Shown here piece after piece: positions 1-5,956 of a DNA stretch of 9,587 nt (within the stretch, counting starts at the first letter, position 1; each line of letters starts with the position of its first letter). The stretch covers positions 1 to 9,587 of the forward strand of contig CAMDRY010000086.1 of assembly GCA_945906975.1 (NCBI GenBank), in the 5' to 3' direction. The stretch comes from Bordetella parapertussis (lineage in GTDB: Bacteria > Pseudomonadota > Gammaproteobacteria > Burkholderiales > SG8-39). The position numbers were made by a program, and so were the translations under genes. The notes beneath the pieces are model-generated. The model worked only from the letters and a program-made list of their open reading frames with translations, was not told where the DNA came from and ran no database searches.

Positions 1-60
1 CAAAACCGCAAGACCGGAGAAGTGCTGCAGACTCTCGCCCTGCCTTACTGCCGCAGTTGA
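1..60 (+). CDS. C-terminal end of an unidentified protein (partial, enters from left edge)
   Basis: Reading from base 1 gives 19 codons ending in TGA at 58-60; the last residues are TLALPYCRS. The frame is open to the window edge and is followed directly by a run of hairpins typical of a gene end, which favours a real coding tail. Nineteen residues are too few to assign a family, and I do not recognise it. The downstream gene (196-624) is on the opposite strand, so the two genes converge here. Confidence 0.4.
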   Translation, partial: QNRKTGEVLQTLALPYCRS

Positions 61-100
61 CCGGTCGCGGTAATGTTTGCGGCGCATTGCGCGCCGATAA

Positions 101-122
101 AAAGCCACTGAAGTGGCGCTTT
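101..122 (+). terminator. Probable rho-independent terminator after the leftmost gene
   Basis: A 5-bp stem GCCAC (104-108) / GTGGC (113-117) with loop TGAA is flanked by AAA on the left and TTT (120-122) on the right. It lies 41 bases after the stop codon of the left partial gene. The stem is short and the T-tract is only three bases, two bases past the stem, so termination is likely but not strong. Flanking A and T runs would allow weak bidirectional use. Confidence 0.4.
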
Positions 123-125
123 ACT

Positions 126-154
126 GAAGCCCTGCGATGCACGCGCGGGGCTTC
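126..154. terminator. Second hairpin in the convergent intergenic region
   Basis: A perfect 7-bp inverted repeat GAAGCCC (126-132) / GGGCTTC (148-154) encloses a 15-base loop that can itself fold weakly (GCG with CGC). It sits between two convergent genes and could stop transcription from either side. There is no good T-tract on either strand, so the call as a terminator rests on position and structure only. Confidence 0.35.
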
Positions 155-176
155 GCATTTGCGGCGCTGCAAATGC
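155..176. repeat. Perfect 8-bp inverted repeat directly abutting the preceding hairpin
   Basis: GCATTTGC (155-162) and GCAAATGC (169-176) are exact reverse complements around the six-base loop GGCGCT. The repeat begins on the base after the previous hairpin ends and stops 20 bases before the end of the convergent CBS gene. It may be a terminator for the minus-strand CBS gene or a protein site. No T-run follows on either strand. Confidence 0.5.
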
Positions 177-195
177 CTCGGTCGTGTCCGTGCGC

Positions 196-624
196 CTAGG
201 TGTGGATGTAACTCTCGAGCTGGGCGATGATGAATTTTTGCTCGGAGATCACCTCCTTGATGACATCGCCGATCGAAATGACGCCGACCACCTTTTTGTG
301 ATCGAGCACCGGCAGATGGCGGATGCGCTTTTCGGTCATCAACGCCATGCACTCTTCTATGGATTGCGCCGGACTCACGCAAAGCACCTTTACGGTCATG
401 ATTTCGCGTACCCGCGTTTCTTTCGAGGCCTTACCCAGCAGGATGATCTTGCGGGCATAGTCGCGCTCGGAAAAAATTCCCGCCAGCTTCTCGCCCTCGA
501 GTACGACGAGGGCGCCGACGTTTTTTTCAGCCATGACGCCCAAGGCTTCAAACACCGTCGCATCGGGCGAAACGTACAACAGCGCGTGCCCTTTTTCTTC
601 CAGGATTTGCCCGACGTTCTTCAT
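196..624 (-). CDS. Two-CBS-domain protein
   Basis: This 142-residue protein is made of two CBS domains and little else: CBS1 at about residues 8-66 (VSPDATVFEALGVMAEKNVGALVV, then GIFSERDYARKI) and CBS2 at about 75-130 (EIMTVKV, MALMTEKRIRHLPVLD, GVISIGDVIKEVI). CBS pairs (Bateman modules) typically bind adenosine nucleotides such as AMP, ATP, NAD or S-adenosylmethionine and act as energy or redox sensors. Stand-alone members of this family are widespread in proteobacteria and few have a known partner. No membrane segment or signal peptide is seen. The frame stays open upstream to 840, but a strong GGGAGG ribosome binding site lies six bases before the ATG at 624, and the upstream translation is low-complexity and unlike the family, so 624 is the start. 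It appears monocistronic; the ligand is unknown. Confidence 0.92.
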   Translation of the reverse strand: MKNVGQILEEKGHALLYVSPDATVFEALGVMAEKNVGALVVLEGEKLAGIFSERDYARKIILLGKASKETRVREIMTVKVLCVSPAQSIEECMALMTEKRIRHLPVLDHKKVVGVISIGDVIKEVISEQKFIIAQLESYIHT

Positions 625-630
625 GTCGCA

Positions 631-636
631 CCTCCC
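631..636 (-). promoter_or_regulatory. Ribosome binding site fixing the CBS protein start
   Basis: On the minus strand this reads GGGAGG, six bases before the ATG at 624. It decides for the short 142-residue product over the longer in-frame reading that begins near 840. Confidence 0.8.
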
Positions 637-762
637 TCGATATGGCCCCGCCGCGGCGGCCGCCGCCCGGGACGGTTTCCAGTGTAATCCCGGAAGGCGG
701 GCGCGGCGGTGTTCGGTTCCTGTGCCGACCGGAGAAGTGGTGCTGAATTTTAGTCCGCTATA

Positions 763-797
763 GGCTGAAAAGCCACGCCAGGCGCGGCTTTTCAGCC
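763..797. repeat. 12-bp perfect inverted repeat upstream of the CBS gene
   Basis: The 12-base arms GGCTGAAAAGCC (763-774) and GGCTTTTCAGCC (786-797) are exact reverse complements around an 11-base loop that contains its own GCC/GGC pair. No T-run follows on either strand, so it is not a classic terminator. It sits between the terminator of the molybdenum hydroxylase operon and the CBS gene, so it could be an operator or an RNA structure in the CBS 5' region. Function unknown. Confidence 0.6.
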
Positions 798-820
798 GTC
801 TTGTCTGTGCAAAAGGGAGG

Positions 821-858
821 AAAAAAGCCCCGCACCGCAATCACGGCGCAGGGCTTTT
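821..858 (-). terminator. Rho-independent terminator of the molybdenum hydroxylase operon
   Basis: On the minus strand the sequence forms an interrupted GC-rich stem: GCCC (851-854) pairs with GGGC (827-830), followed by two GC pairs and CCG/CGG around a six-base loop, with flanking AAAA pairing TTTT. It ends in a run of six T (plus-strand A at 821-826). It lies 18 bases beyond the stop codon of the gene ending at 876. The AAAA arm also gives TTTT on the plus strand, so it could work in both directions. Confidence 0.85.
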
Positions 859-875
859 GAGTGGCTGAGGACTGA

Positions 876-3122
876 TCAGGCCTTGATCAGGTTGGCATCA
901 AAGGGCAGGGTGCGGATGCGCTTGCCTGTTAGTTTGGTGATGGCGTTGCCCACCGCCGCGCCGATTGGCGCAAGGCCGGCTTCACCGACGCCGCCAGGGT
1001 GGTTGTCGGTGGAGATCACCTTCACCGTCACCTTGGGTGCCTCGTTCATGCGCAGGATCGGGTAGTCGTGGAAGTTCGACTGTTGCACCACGCCCTCGCG
1101 TATGGTGATGCGCTCGTTGAGGTGGCTGATGCCGAACATGATCGAGCCTTCGATCTGCGCGGCGACGTTGGCCGGCTGCACCGCGATGCCGCAATCGACG
1201 GCACTCCACACCTCGTGCACGCGGAACTTGCCGGTCTTTTTGTTGACCGACACTTCGGCGACCTGGGCACAGTGCGTGCTCCATGCATCCGAGTAGGCGA
1301 AGCCCAATGCGCGGCCCGCGGCGCGCGGTTTTTTCCAGTCGGCCATTTTCGCCGCCTCTTCGATGACGGCGCGCGCACGCGGGGATTTTTCCAGCATGGC
1401 GATGCGGTATTCCACCGGGTCGCGACCGGCCCCCGTGGCGATTTCATCGATCAGCGTTTCGATGGCGAACTTGGTGTAGCCGGGCCCCACCGCGCGCCAG
1501 AAGCCAACGTCCACGCCGCGCTGTTCGCGCAGGTATTCAACCAGGTGATTGCCCACGTGGTAGTTGACCTCGGCGCCCTCGCACACCGGCTGGTCCTTGC
1601 CGCCGGCCTGCTGGAACAACGGCGGTGCGGCGCGCGCGTAAATCGATTCGGCGACGATGCGGTGGCGGAAAGCGACGATATTGCCCTTGGCATCAAGGCC
1701 GGCCGACAGGTGCTGTGCCACCAAGGGGCGGAACTTGTCGTTCTGGACATCGTCCTCCCGCGTCCACACCACCTTGACCGGCGTGCCTTCCATCGCCTTG
1801 GCGAGAATCCCCGCGTCGATGACATAGTCGGCTTCGACGCGGCGACCAAAGCCCCCGCCCAGCATGGTGATGTTGGTGGTGATGTTCTCGGGCCGGAAAC
1901 CGAGCACGCGTGTCAGGCCGCCGGCGATGAAAAACGGCGACTGGCTCGGCGCCCAGATTTCGATCTTGTCCCCGGTCACGAGCGCGGTGGCGTTCATCGG
2001 TTCCATGCAGACGTGGGCGACGTGCTCGGAACTGAACTCGGCGCTGACGGTCTTGACCGCGTTGGCCATGGCGCCCTTGGCATCGCCCTCGCTGAGGAAT
2101 GTCACGCCGCCATCGGCGAGGTCGCGCGAGCGGGCCTGGTAGGCCGCGCCCACCGCCCCGGAACTGTAGCTGCGCGCTTTCGCCGCTTTGCTCCACTCGA
2201 CCTTGAGTGCGGCCCTGGCCTTTCTTGCCGCTGGATAGGTTTGGGCGATAACACCCACGCCGTAGGGCATGGGGACGATCTTCATCACGCCGGGAATCTG
2301 CTTGGCCGCGGTGTCGTCTATCTTTTCCGGCTTTTCGCCCTGCACCGGCGCGCGCAGCACCGTGGCGTAGAGCATGCCCGGCAGGCGCACGTCAATGCCG
2401 TAAGCGGCTTTTCCGGTGGTCTTGGCGGGCACGTCCACGCGCGGCTGGTCGCGGCCTATCAAGCGGAATTGGCTCACCGGCTTCAGATCGGCCTTGGTCA
2501 CCGCAGGTGGCGTCGCCGGCACCTTGGCGAAGGCGGCGATCTCGCCGTAGCCAAGCTTGCGCCCCGAGGCTTTGTGCACGACGGTGTGCGGTTCTGTCGA
2601 CAGCTCGGCTGCCGGCACGCCGAGTTTTTCGGCGGCGGCAAGAATCATGATCTGTCGCGCCTGCAGTCCGGCAAGACGCAGAATTTCGTAATAGCCCTGG
2701 GTGGTGCGGCTTGCGCCGGTGACCATGCCCCCGCCAAAGCGCGGGTTGCCGAAGGCGCGCGGATTGGTCGGTGCCTGTTCGACTTTTACCCTCGCCCAGT
2801 CAAGGTCCATATCCTCGGCAAGGATCAGCGGCATGGCCGTCATGGTGCCCTGGCCCATTTCCGAGGCGGGCGAATAAATGGTCACCGTGCCGCTGGTGGC
2901 CACATGCATCCAGGCATTGGGCGAGAACGAGGCGGCTTGGGCGAAGGCGTCCCCGACGGCGATGCCGGCGAGCGGTGCGCCGAACATCACGCCGAAGGTG
3001 GCCCCGGCGGCGGCGCCGGCGCCCGAGAGAAGGAATGCCCGGCGCGAAACGCCTTGGTAGGCGATGCCCTCGAAACCGGTTGCGGCGGTGATGGCTTTGT
3101 CATTGCGTTTATTCATGGTCAT
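876..3122 (-). CDS. Molybdopterin-binding large subunit of an isoquinoline 1-oxidoreductase-like xanthine dehydrogenase family enzyme
   Basis: This is the catalytic subunit of a periplasmic molybdenum hydroxylase, 748 residues, the usual size for the IorB-type large subunit. The N-terminus has a Tat signal: twin Arg in SRRAFLL (residues 26-32), a hydrophobic stretch rich in Gly and Ala, and an AFA/AQA cleavage region near 59-63. A hammerhead domain follows (about 237-310, GIDVRLPGMLYATVLRAPV). Cofactor-binding features include GGGFGRR (422-428), the FWRAVGPGYTKFAIETLIDE segment (541-560), and GVGEAG (711-716), whose Glu714 matches the catalytic glutamate of the family. The ATG at 3122 has GAGGAG six bases upstream; a second ATG at 3116 is also possible. 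The small-subunit gene ends 10 bases upstream. Family members hydroxylate N-heterocycles or aldehydes; the substrate cannot be read from sequence. No cytochrome domain is fused. Confidence 0.93.
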   Translation of the reverse strand: MTMNKRNDKAITAATGFEGIAYQGVSRRAFLLSGAGAAAGATFGVMFGAPLAGIAVGDAFAQAASFSPNAWMHVATSGTVTIYSPASEMGQGTMTAMPLILAEDMDLDWARVKVEQAPTNPRAFGNPRFGGGMVTGASRTTQGYYEILRLAGLQARQIMILAAAEKLGVPAAELSTEPHTVVHKASGRKLGYGEIAAFAKVPATPPAVTKADLKPVSQFRLIGRDQPRVDVPAKTTGKAAYGIDVRLPGMLYATVLRAPVQGEKPEKIDDTAAKQIPGVMKIVPMPYGVGVIAQTYPAARKARAALKVEWSKAAKARSYSSGAVGAAYQARSRDLADGGVTFLSEGDAKGAMANAVKTVSAEFSSEHVAHVCMEPMNATALVTGDKIEIWAPSQSPFFIAGGLTRVLGFRPENITTNITMLGGGFGRRVEADYVIDAGILAKAMEGTPVKVVWTREDDVQNDKFRPLVAQHLSAGLDAKGNIVAFRHRIVAESIYARAAPPLFQQAGGKDQPVCEGAEVNYHVGNHLVEYLREQRGVDVGFWRAVGPGYTKFAIETLIDEIATGAGRDPVEYRIAMLEKSPRARAVIEEAAKMADWKKPRAAGRALGFAYSDAWSTHCAQVAEVSVNKKTGKFRVHEVWSAVDCGIAVQPANVAAQIEGSIMFGISHLNERITIREGVVQQSNFHDYPILRMNEAPKVTVKVISTDNHPGGVGEAGLAPIGAAVGNAITKLTGKRIRTLPFDANLIKA

Positions 3123-3128
3123 GACGCG

Positions 3129-3134
3129 CTCCTC
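3129..3134 (-). promoter_or_regulatory. Ribosome binding site of the large subunit, overlapping the small-subunit stop
   Basis: On the minus strand this reads GAGGAG, six bases before the ATG at 3122. Its first two bases are the last two of the upstream TGA stop (3133-3135), so translation of the two subunits is probably coupled. Confidence 0.75.
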
Positions 3135-3585
3135 AGCCTTCTTTCGCAGCGCGTTCCACCGCTGCGATGATCTTGTTGTAGGTGCCGCAGCGGCAAAGAT
3201 TGCCCGACATGTGCTGGACGATCTGTTCGCGCGAGGGCTTTTTGTTTTTTGCCAGCAGCGCGGCGGCGGTCATGATCTGGCCCGACTGGCAATAGCCGCA
3301 CTGGGGCGTCTGCTCGGCCACCCAGGCTTTTTGCAGCGCGTGGTCGCCGAGGGCCGAGAGGCCTTCGATGGTGGTGATTTTCTTGCCCGCGACCGCCGAG
3401 ATGGGTGTGACGCAGGAACGCGTTGCCGCGCCGTTGACATGCACGGTGCAGGCGCCGCATTGCGCCATGCCGCAGCCGAACTTGGTGCCGGTGAGTCCGA
3501 GGTGATCGCGTAATGCCCACAACAGGGGCGTATCGGCAGGCATGTCGACTTCTTCAGCCTTGCCGTTGACGGTGAGTTTTACCAT
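3133..3585 (-). CDS. [2Fe-2S]-binding small subunit of the molybdenum hydroxylase (isoquinoline 1-oxidoreductase alpha-like)
   Basis: This 150-residue electron-transfer subunit carries two [2Fe-2S] clusters that take electrons from the molybdenum site. The N-terminal ferredoxin-like domain has CGMAQCGAC with Cys38, Cys43, Cys46 and a fourth ligand Cys58. The C-terminal helical domain has CGYC (Cys96, Cys99) and CRCG (Cys131, Cys133). All eight ligands are present and the length is standard. There is no signal peptide, as expected when the folded subunit is carried through the Tat system by its partner. The ATG at 3585 has GGAGG (3591-3595) five bases upstream. It is the first gene of a two-gene operon, with only 10 bases before the large subunit. 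No FAD subunit is present, matching the two-subunit Ior class rather than xanthine dehydrogenase proper. Confidence 0.94.
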   Translation of the reverse strand: MVKLTVNGKAEEVDMPADTPLLWALRDHLGLTGTKFGCGMAQCGACTVHVNGAATRSCVTPISAVAGKKITTIEGLSALGDHALQKAWVAEQTPQCGYCQSGQIMTAAALLAKNKKPSREQIVQHMSGNLCRCGTYNKIIAAVERAAKEG

Positions 3586-3728
3586 GTCATCCTCCGGAAA
3601 AATTTGGGTCGGCCGTGCCGCTGCCGCGCAGGGGGTGGTTCGTGGTGGTTCTCTGTGCCGCTAGTCTGCCATGATTTTGCTGTTTCAACATCGCGCGGCC
3701 GCGACCGCGAACGCTGCTGGGTGCGCCC

Positions 3729-3777
3729 TCTGCCCGAGCCCGTCTGCACCGGCACGGCGCAGATGGGTTCGGGCAGA
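3729..3777 (+). repeat. 19-base imperfect inverted repeat between divergent operons
   Basis: Arms 3729-3747 and 3759-3777 are reverse complements at 17 of 19 positions, around an 11-base loop (3748-3758). Both mismatches become G-U wobble pairs in plus-strand RNA but A-C mismatches in minus-strand RNA, so the hairpin is stable mainly in plus-strand transcripts. No T-run follows. It lies about 65 bases before nfeD and 144 bases upstream of the divergent molybdenum hydroxylase operon. It may be an operator or a leader structure. Confidence 0.6.
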
Positions 3778-3802
3778 CACGGGTAACATGGGTTCTGAAC
3801 AA

Positions 3803-3823
3803 GGCTCTTTCCGTACAAGAGCC
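3803..3823 (+). repeat. 7-bp hairpin in the nfeD leader
   Basis: GGCTCTT (3803-3809) and AAGAGCC (3817-3823) are exact reverse complements around a seven-base loop, ending 19 bases before the nfeD ATG. It does not cover the GAGGA ribosome binding site at 3833-3837. No T-run follows, so it is not a typical terminator; a role in mRNA stability or as an operator is possible. Confidence 0.45.
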
Positions 3824-3842
3824 ATAGCGCGCGAGGACTGCC

Positions 3843-4271
3843 ATGCTGATGGAAAGTTATCTGATCTGGCTCGTTGCCGGTTTTGTGCTGGTTATCGCCG
3901 AATTGGCCACCACCACCTTTTACCTGCTGGTGCTGGGCATTGCCGCTTTTGCCGGCGCCGGCGCCGCCTGGTCTGGCGCGCCCTTTTGGGCGCAGACCCT
4001 GGTTGCCGCAGGTGTCGCGCTTGCGGGCGTTTGGTGGGTTCGTCAGCATCGCGATGTGGGTAACACCGCCTCGATGCCTGCGCTAGACCTCGGCCAGGCG
4101 GTGTATTTTGAATCCTGGGCCGACCAGCAGAACGCCAGCGCGCGCGTCAAGTATCGCGGCGCGCAATGGGATGCACAGTTGCCCGCCGGCGAGACACCCG
4201 CTGCCGGGGACGTGTATTACATCAGCGCAGTCGAGGGTTCCAGCCTGCGCGTAGCCAAGGCGCGGCCATGA
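3843..4271 (+). CDS. NfeD-family membrane protein
   Basis: This is a short NfeD protein of 142 residues that usually partners a stomatin-like (SPFH) protein in the inner membrane. The N-terminal half has hydrophobic segments at about residues 5-21, 23-43 and 49-67. The C-terminal part, about 82-140 (GQAVYFESW, ARVKYRGAQWDAQL, AGDVYYISAVEGSSLRV), is the soluble OB-fold beta barrel typical of the family. The protease domain of long NfeD proteins is absent, as in the short class. The ATG at 3843 has GAGGA five bases upstream; ATG 3849 is a less likely alternative. A stomatin homologue follows directly, which supports the assignment. The pair is linked in other bacteria to membrane quality control and lipid microdomains; the exact biochemical role is not settled. 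Confidence 0.9.
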   Translation: MLMESYLIWLVAGFVLVIAELATTTFYLLVLGIAAFAGAGAAWSGAPFWAQTLVAAGVALAGVWWVRQHRDVGNTASMPALDLGQAVYFESWADQQNASARVKYRGAQWDAQLPAGETPAAGDVYYISAVEGSSLRVAKARP

Positions 4272-4343
4272 TGGTGCCAAAGGTGCCCGACCCGCACGAG
4301 TGGGGCGGCACCTTGATGTCAAAATTTCCCATAAAACCCCCGC

Positions 4344-4348
4344 AGGAG
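4344..4348 (+). promoter_or_regulatory. Ribosome binding site deciding the stomatin-homologue start
   Basis: AGGAG lies six bases before the ATG at 4355. It is much stronger than the signals before the other in-frame starts: AAGG before 4268, which overlaps the nfeD stop as ATGA, and no clear site before 4316. Confidence 0.65.
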
Positions 4349-4354
4349 ATAGGC

Positions 4355-5353
4355 ATGTTCCCGAAAATGATCGGTGTGTTCGTCACGACCTTTGCCATTG
4401 CGAGCATGGAGCAGACGCGCGGCTTTGCCATCCCGTTTTTTATCATTGCACTGGTGGTGGTGTTTGTCATCGAGGGCGTGCGCGTGGTGCCGCAGCAAAA
4501 CGCCTGGGTGGTGGAGCGCCTCGGCAAGTTCCACGCCATTTTGGAACCCGGCCTCAATGTGATCGTGCCCTTCTTTGACCAGGTGCAGTACCGTCATTCA
4601 CTCAAGGAAGTGCCGCTCGACGTGTCCGAGCAGATCTGCATCACGCGCGATAACACGCAGCTTTCGGTGGATGGCATCATTTACTTCCAGGTCGTCGATC
4701 CGCGCCTGGCATCCTACGGTTCGTCCAATTACATCGCCGCCATCACGCAGCTGGCGCAGACCGCGTTGCGTTCGGAGATCGGCAAGATGGAGTTGGACAA
4801 GACCTTCGAGTCGCGCGACGAAATGAACAAGCAGGTGGTGTCGGTGCTTGACGAGGCGGGACGAAACTGGGGCGTCAAGGTGTTGCGCTACGAGATCAAG
4901 AACATCACCCCACCTGAGACTATCCTGCGCGCGATGCAGGCGCAGATCACCGCCGAGCGCGAAAAACGCGCCCTTATCGCCAAATCCGAGGGGCAGCGCC
5001 AACAGGAGATCAACATCGCCGAGGGCGAAAAGCAGGCCGCAGTGCTCAAGTCCGAGGGTGACAAGACCTCGGCCATCAACAAGGCGCAGGGCCAGGCCAC
5101 CGCCATCCGTGTGGTTGCCGAGGCGACCTCGTTTGCGGTTGAGGCGGTGGCCGCATCCATGGCCAAAGAGGGCGGGCAACAGGCGGCCAACCTGAAAATC
5201 GCCGAGGCCTACATCAACGCCTTCGCGCAACTGGCGCGTACCAATAACACCATGATTGTGCCCTCCAACCTCGCCGATGTGTCATCAATGATGGCGACGG
5301 CGATGACGGTTCTGGACAAAACCAGGCCCGCCCAATCGGTGAAACCGGCCTGA
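4355..5353 (+). CDS. SPFH/stomatin-family membrane protein (QmcA-like)
   Basis: A membrane-anchored SPFH (Band 7) protein of 332 residues. A hydrophobic segment at about residues 24-40 (FAIPFFIIALVVVFVIE) anchors it. The SPFH domain follows (about 41-215), with GVRVVPQQNAWVVERLGKFH, LEPGLNVIVPFFDQV and RDNTQLSVDGIIYFQVVDP, all strongly typical of the QmcA/paraslipin branch. Residues about 195-260 are a charged helix with repeated A/E/K/Q patterns (AEGEKQAAVLKSEGDK), the oligomerising coiled coil. The start at 4355 is chosen for its AGGAG site; starts at 4268 (ATGA overlap with nfeD) and 4316 would add 29 or 13 residues. It follows nfeD closely and probably forms an operon with it. Members form ring-like membrane assemblies that scaffold microdomains or regulate proteases; the specific role here is inferred only from the family. 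Confidence 0.9.
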   Translation: MFPKMIGVFVTTFAIASMEQTRGFAIPFFIIALVVVFVIEGVRVVPQQNAWVVERLGKFHAILEPGLNVIVPFFDQVQYRHSLKEVPLDVSEQICITRDNTQLSVDGIIYFQVVDPRLASYGSSNYIAAITQLAQTALRSEIGKMELDKTFESRDEMNKQVVSVLDEAGRNWGVKVLRYEIKNITPPETILRAMQAQITAEREKRALIAKSEGQRQQEINIAEGEKQAAVLKSEGDKTSAINKAQGQATAIRVVAEATSFAVEAVAASMAKEGGQQAANLKIAEAYINAFAQLARTNNTMIVPSNLADVSSMMATAMTVLDKTRPAQSVKPA

Positions 5354-5358
5354 GCCGG
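5345..5358 (+). repeat. Small GC hairpin over the stop codon of the stomatin homologue
   Basis: CCGGC (5345-5349) and GCCGG (5354-5358) pair around the loop CTGA, which contains the TGA stop. A T-run (5368-5371) lies ten bases further on, too far for a standard terminator. Weak evidence for a function. Confidence 0.3.
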
Positions 5359-5403
5359 AGTGTGAGGATTTTCGATTCGACGCGGCTTTGATCCATGTCA
5401 ATA

Positions 5404-5457
5404 GCGCCTGACGGGGCGCGCTTAAAGTGGGGCTATCCCCTGCTTTAAGGAAGCGCC
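5404..5457 (+). promoter_or_regulatory. Leader hairpin covering the ribosome binding site of the DksA-like gene, with an alternative pairing
   Basis: A long stem is built from GGCGC (5415-5419) with GCGCC (5453-5457), CTTAAAG (5421-5427) with CTTTAAG (5443-5449), and GGGG (5429-5432) with CCCC (5437-5440) around the loop CTAT. The Shine-Dalgarno AAGGA (5447-5451), eight bases before the ATG at 5459, starts inside this stem. Upstream, GCGCC (5404-5408) can pair with the same GGCGC (5415-5419), giving a competing fold. No long T-run follows, so translational control fits better than termination. The pairing is seen directly; regulation is inference. Confidence 0.5.
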
Positions 5458-5458
5458 G

Positions 5459-5956
5459 ATGAATTCGGAAAATCGTAACGCCCGGAATACCCGGAACACC
5501 CAGAGCGGCCAGAACACCCAGAACGGCCAGCACACCGAGAACAGCCAGCACAGCCAGAATACCCGGAGCCTTCAGGCCGGGCTGCCCGACGCGGCGGCGT
5601 TGCGCGCCACTCTGGCGCAGCGCCAGACGGCGCTGGAGGCGCAGATCAATCGCAAGCGCGCAGAAGTCCGCCGCGACCGCATCGGTTTTGATTCAAGCAC
5701 CAGCACCGATGGTGGTGACGGCGCGCAGATTGACGCCATCGGCAGCGTGCACCATGCCGAGATCGAGCGCGACATGGCCGAGTTGCGCGACATCAGCGCG
5801 GCGCTGGCACGCATTGACACGGGCGCCTACGGCATTTGCGCCGATTGCGGCGAACAGATCGTCGCCGCGCGTCTTGCCATATGGCCCACGGCCAAGCGCT
5901 GCACACCGTGCCAGCGACAGCTCGAACGCGGCCGCTCCAGCACATCATCAATCTGA
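5459..5956 (+). CDS. DksA/TraR-family zinc-finger protein with a repetitive N/Q-rich N-terminal tail
   Basis: A 165-residue member of the DksA/TraR family, which binds the secondary channel of RNA polymerase and modulates transcription initiation, in DksA together with ppGpp. After residue 40 comes a coiled-coil region (about 44-120). Its tip contains D84-G-G-D87-G-A89, matching the DxxDxA motif of DksA. A four-cysteine zinc finger follows: Cys127, Cys130, Cys148, Cys151 (CxxC, 17 residues, CxxC). Residues 6-36 form a tail of polar triads (RNT, QNT, QNG, QHT, QHS), not part of the usual family fold and probably disordered. ATG 5459 follows AAGGA by seven bases. It starts 105 bases after the stomatin gene. 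It could be a specialised DksA paralogue; the main dksA gene is not in view. Confidence 0.87.
   Translation: MNSENRNARNTRNTQSGQNTQNGQHTENSQHSQNTRSLQAGLPDAAALRATLAQRQTALEAQINRKRAEVRRDRIGFDSSTSTDGGDGAQIDAIGSVHHAEIERDMAELRDISAALARIDTGAYGICADCGEQIVAARLAIWPTAKRCTPCQRQLERGRSSTSSI
5474..5563 (+). repeat. Degenerate 9-base tandem repeat encoding polar amino-acid triads
   Basis: Ten consecutive nine-base units, each starting with CGY/CGG, CAG or GAG, then mostly AAC/AAT, CAC or AGC, then ACC, GGC, AGC or GCC. They encode residues 6-35 of the DksA-like protein as triads of the form (Arg/Gln/Glu)-(Asn/His/Ser)-(Thr/Gly/Ser/Ala). The repeat is in frame and its period keeps the frame when units are gained or lost. 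Confidence 0.8.

Noticed and set aside
184..687. A 167-codon open frame on the plus strand opposite the CBS protein
   Set aside because: The opposite strand encodes two clear CBS domains with a strong ribosome binding site; this frame has none and resembles no family.
625..840. Upstream in-frame extension of the CBS protein
   Set aside because: It has no ribosome binding site, runs through the 12-bp palindrome, and encodes low-complexity Ala/Arg sequence not seen in the family.
999..3170. A 723-codon open frame on the plus strand, antisense to the molybdopterin subunit
   Set aside because: The translation is His/Arg/Gly-rich with no recognisable family, lies fully opposite a gene with clear motifs, and such long antisense frames are common under high-GC codon bias.
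3666..3687. TTGAAA on the minus strand as a -35 element for the molybdenum hydroxylase operon
   Set aside because: At 16-18 base spacing no hexamer matches more than two positions of the -10 consensus.
4598..5230. A 210-codon minus-strand frame opposite the stomatin homologue
   Set aside because: It is a shadow of the SPFH coding frame, with Leu/Gly/Asp-rich composition and no motif.
5474..5563. CRISPR array or minisatellite outside a gene
   Set aside because: The units are nine bases long with no spacers, and they are in frame within the DksA-like coding sequence.
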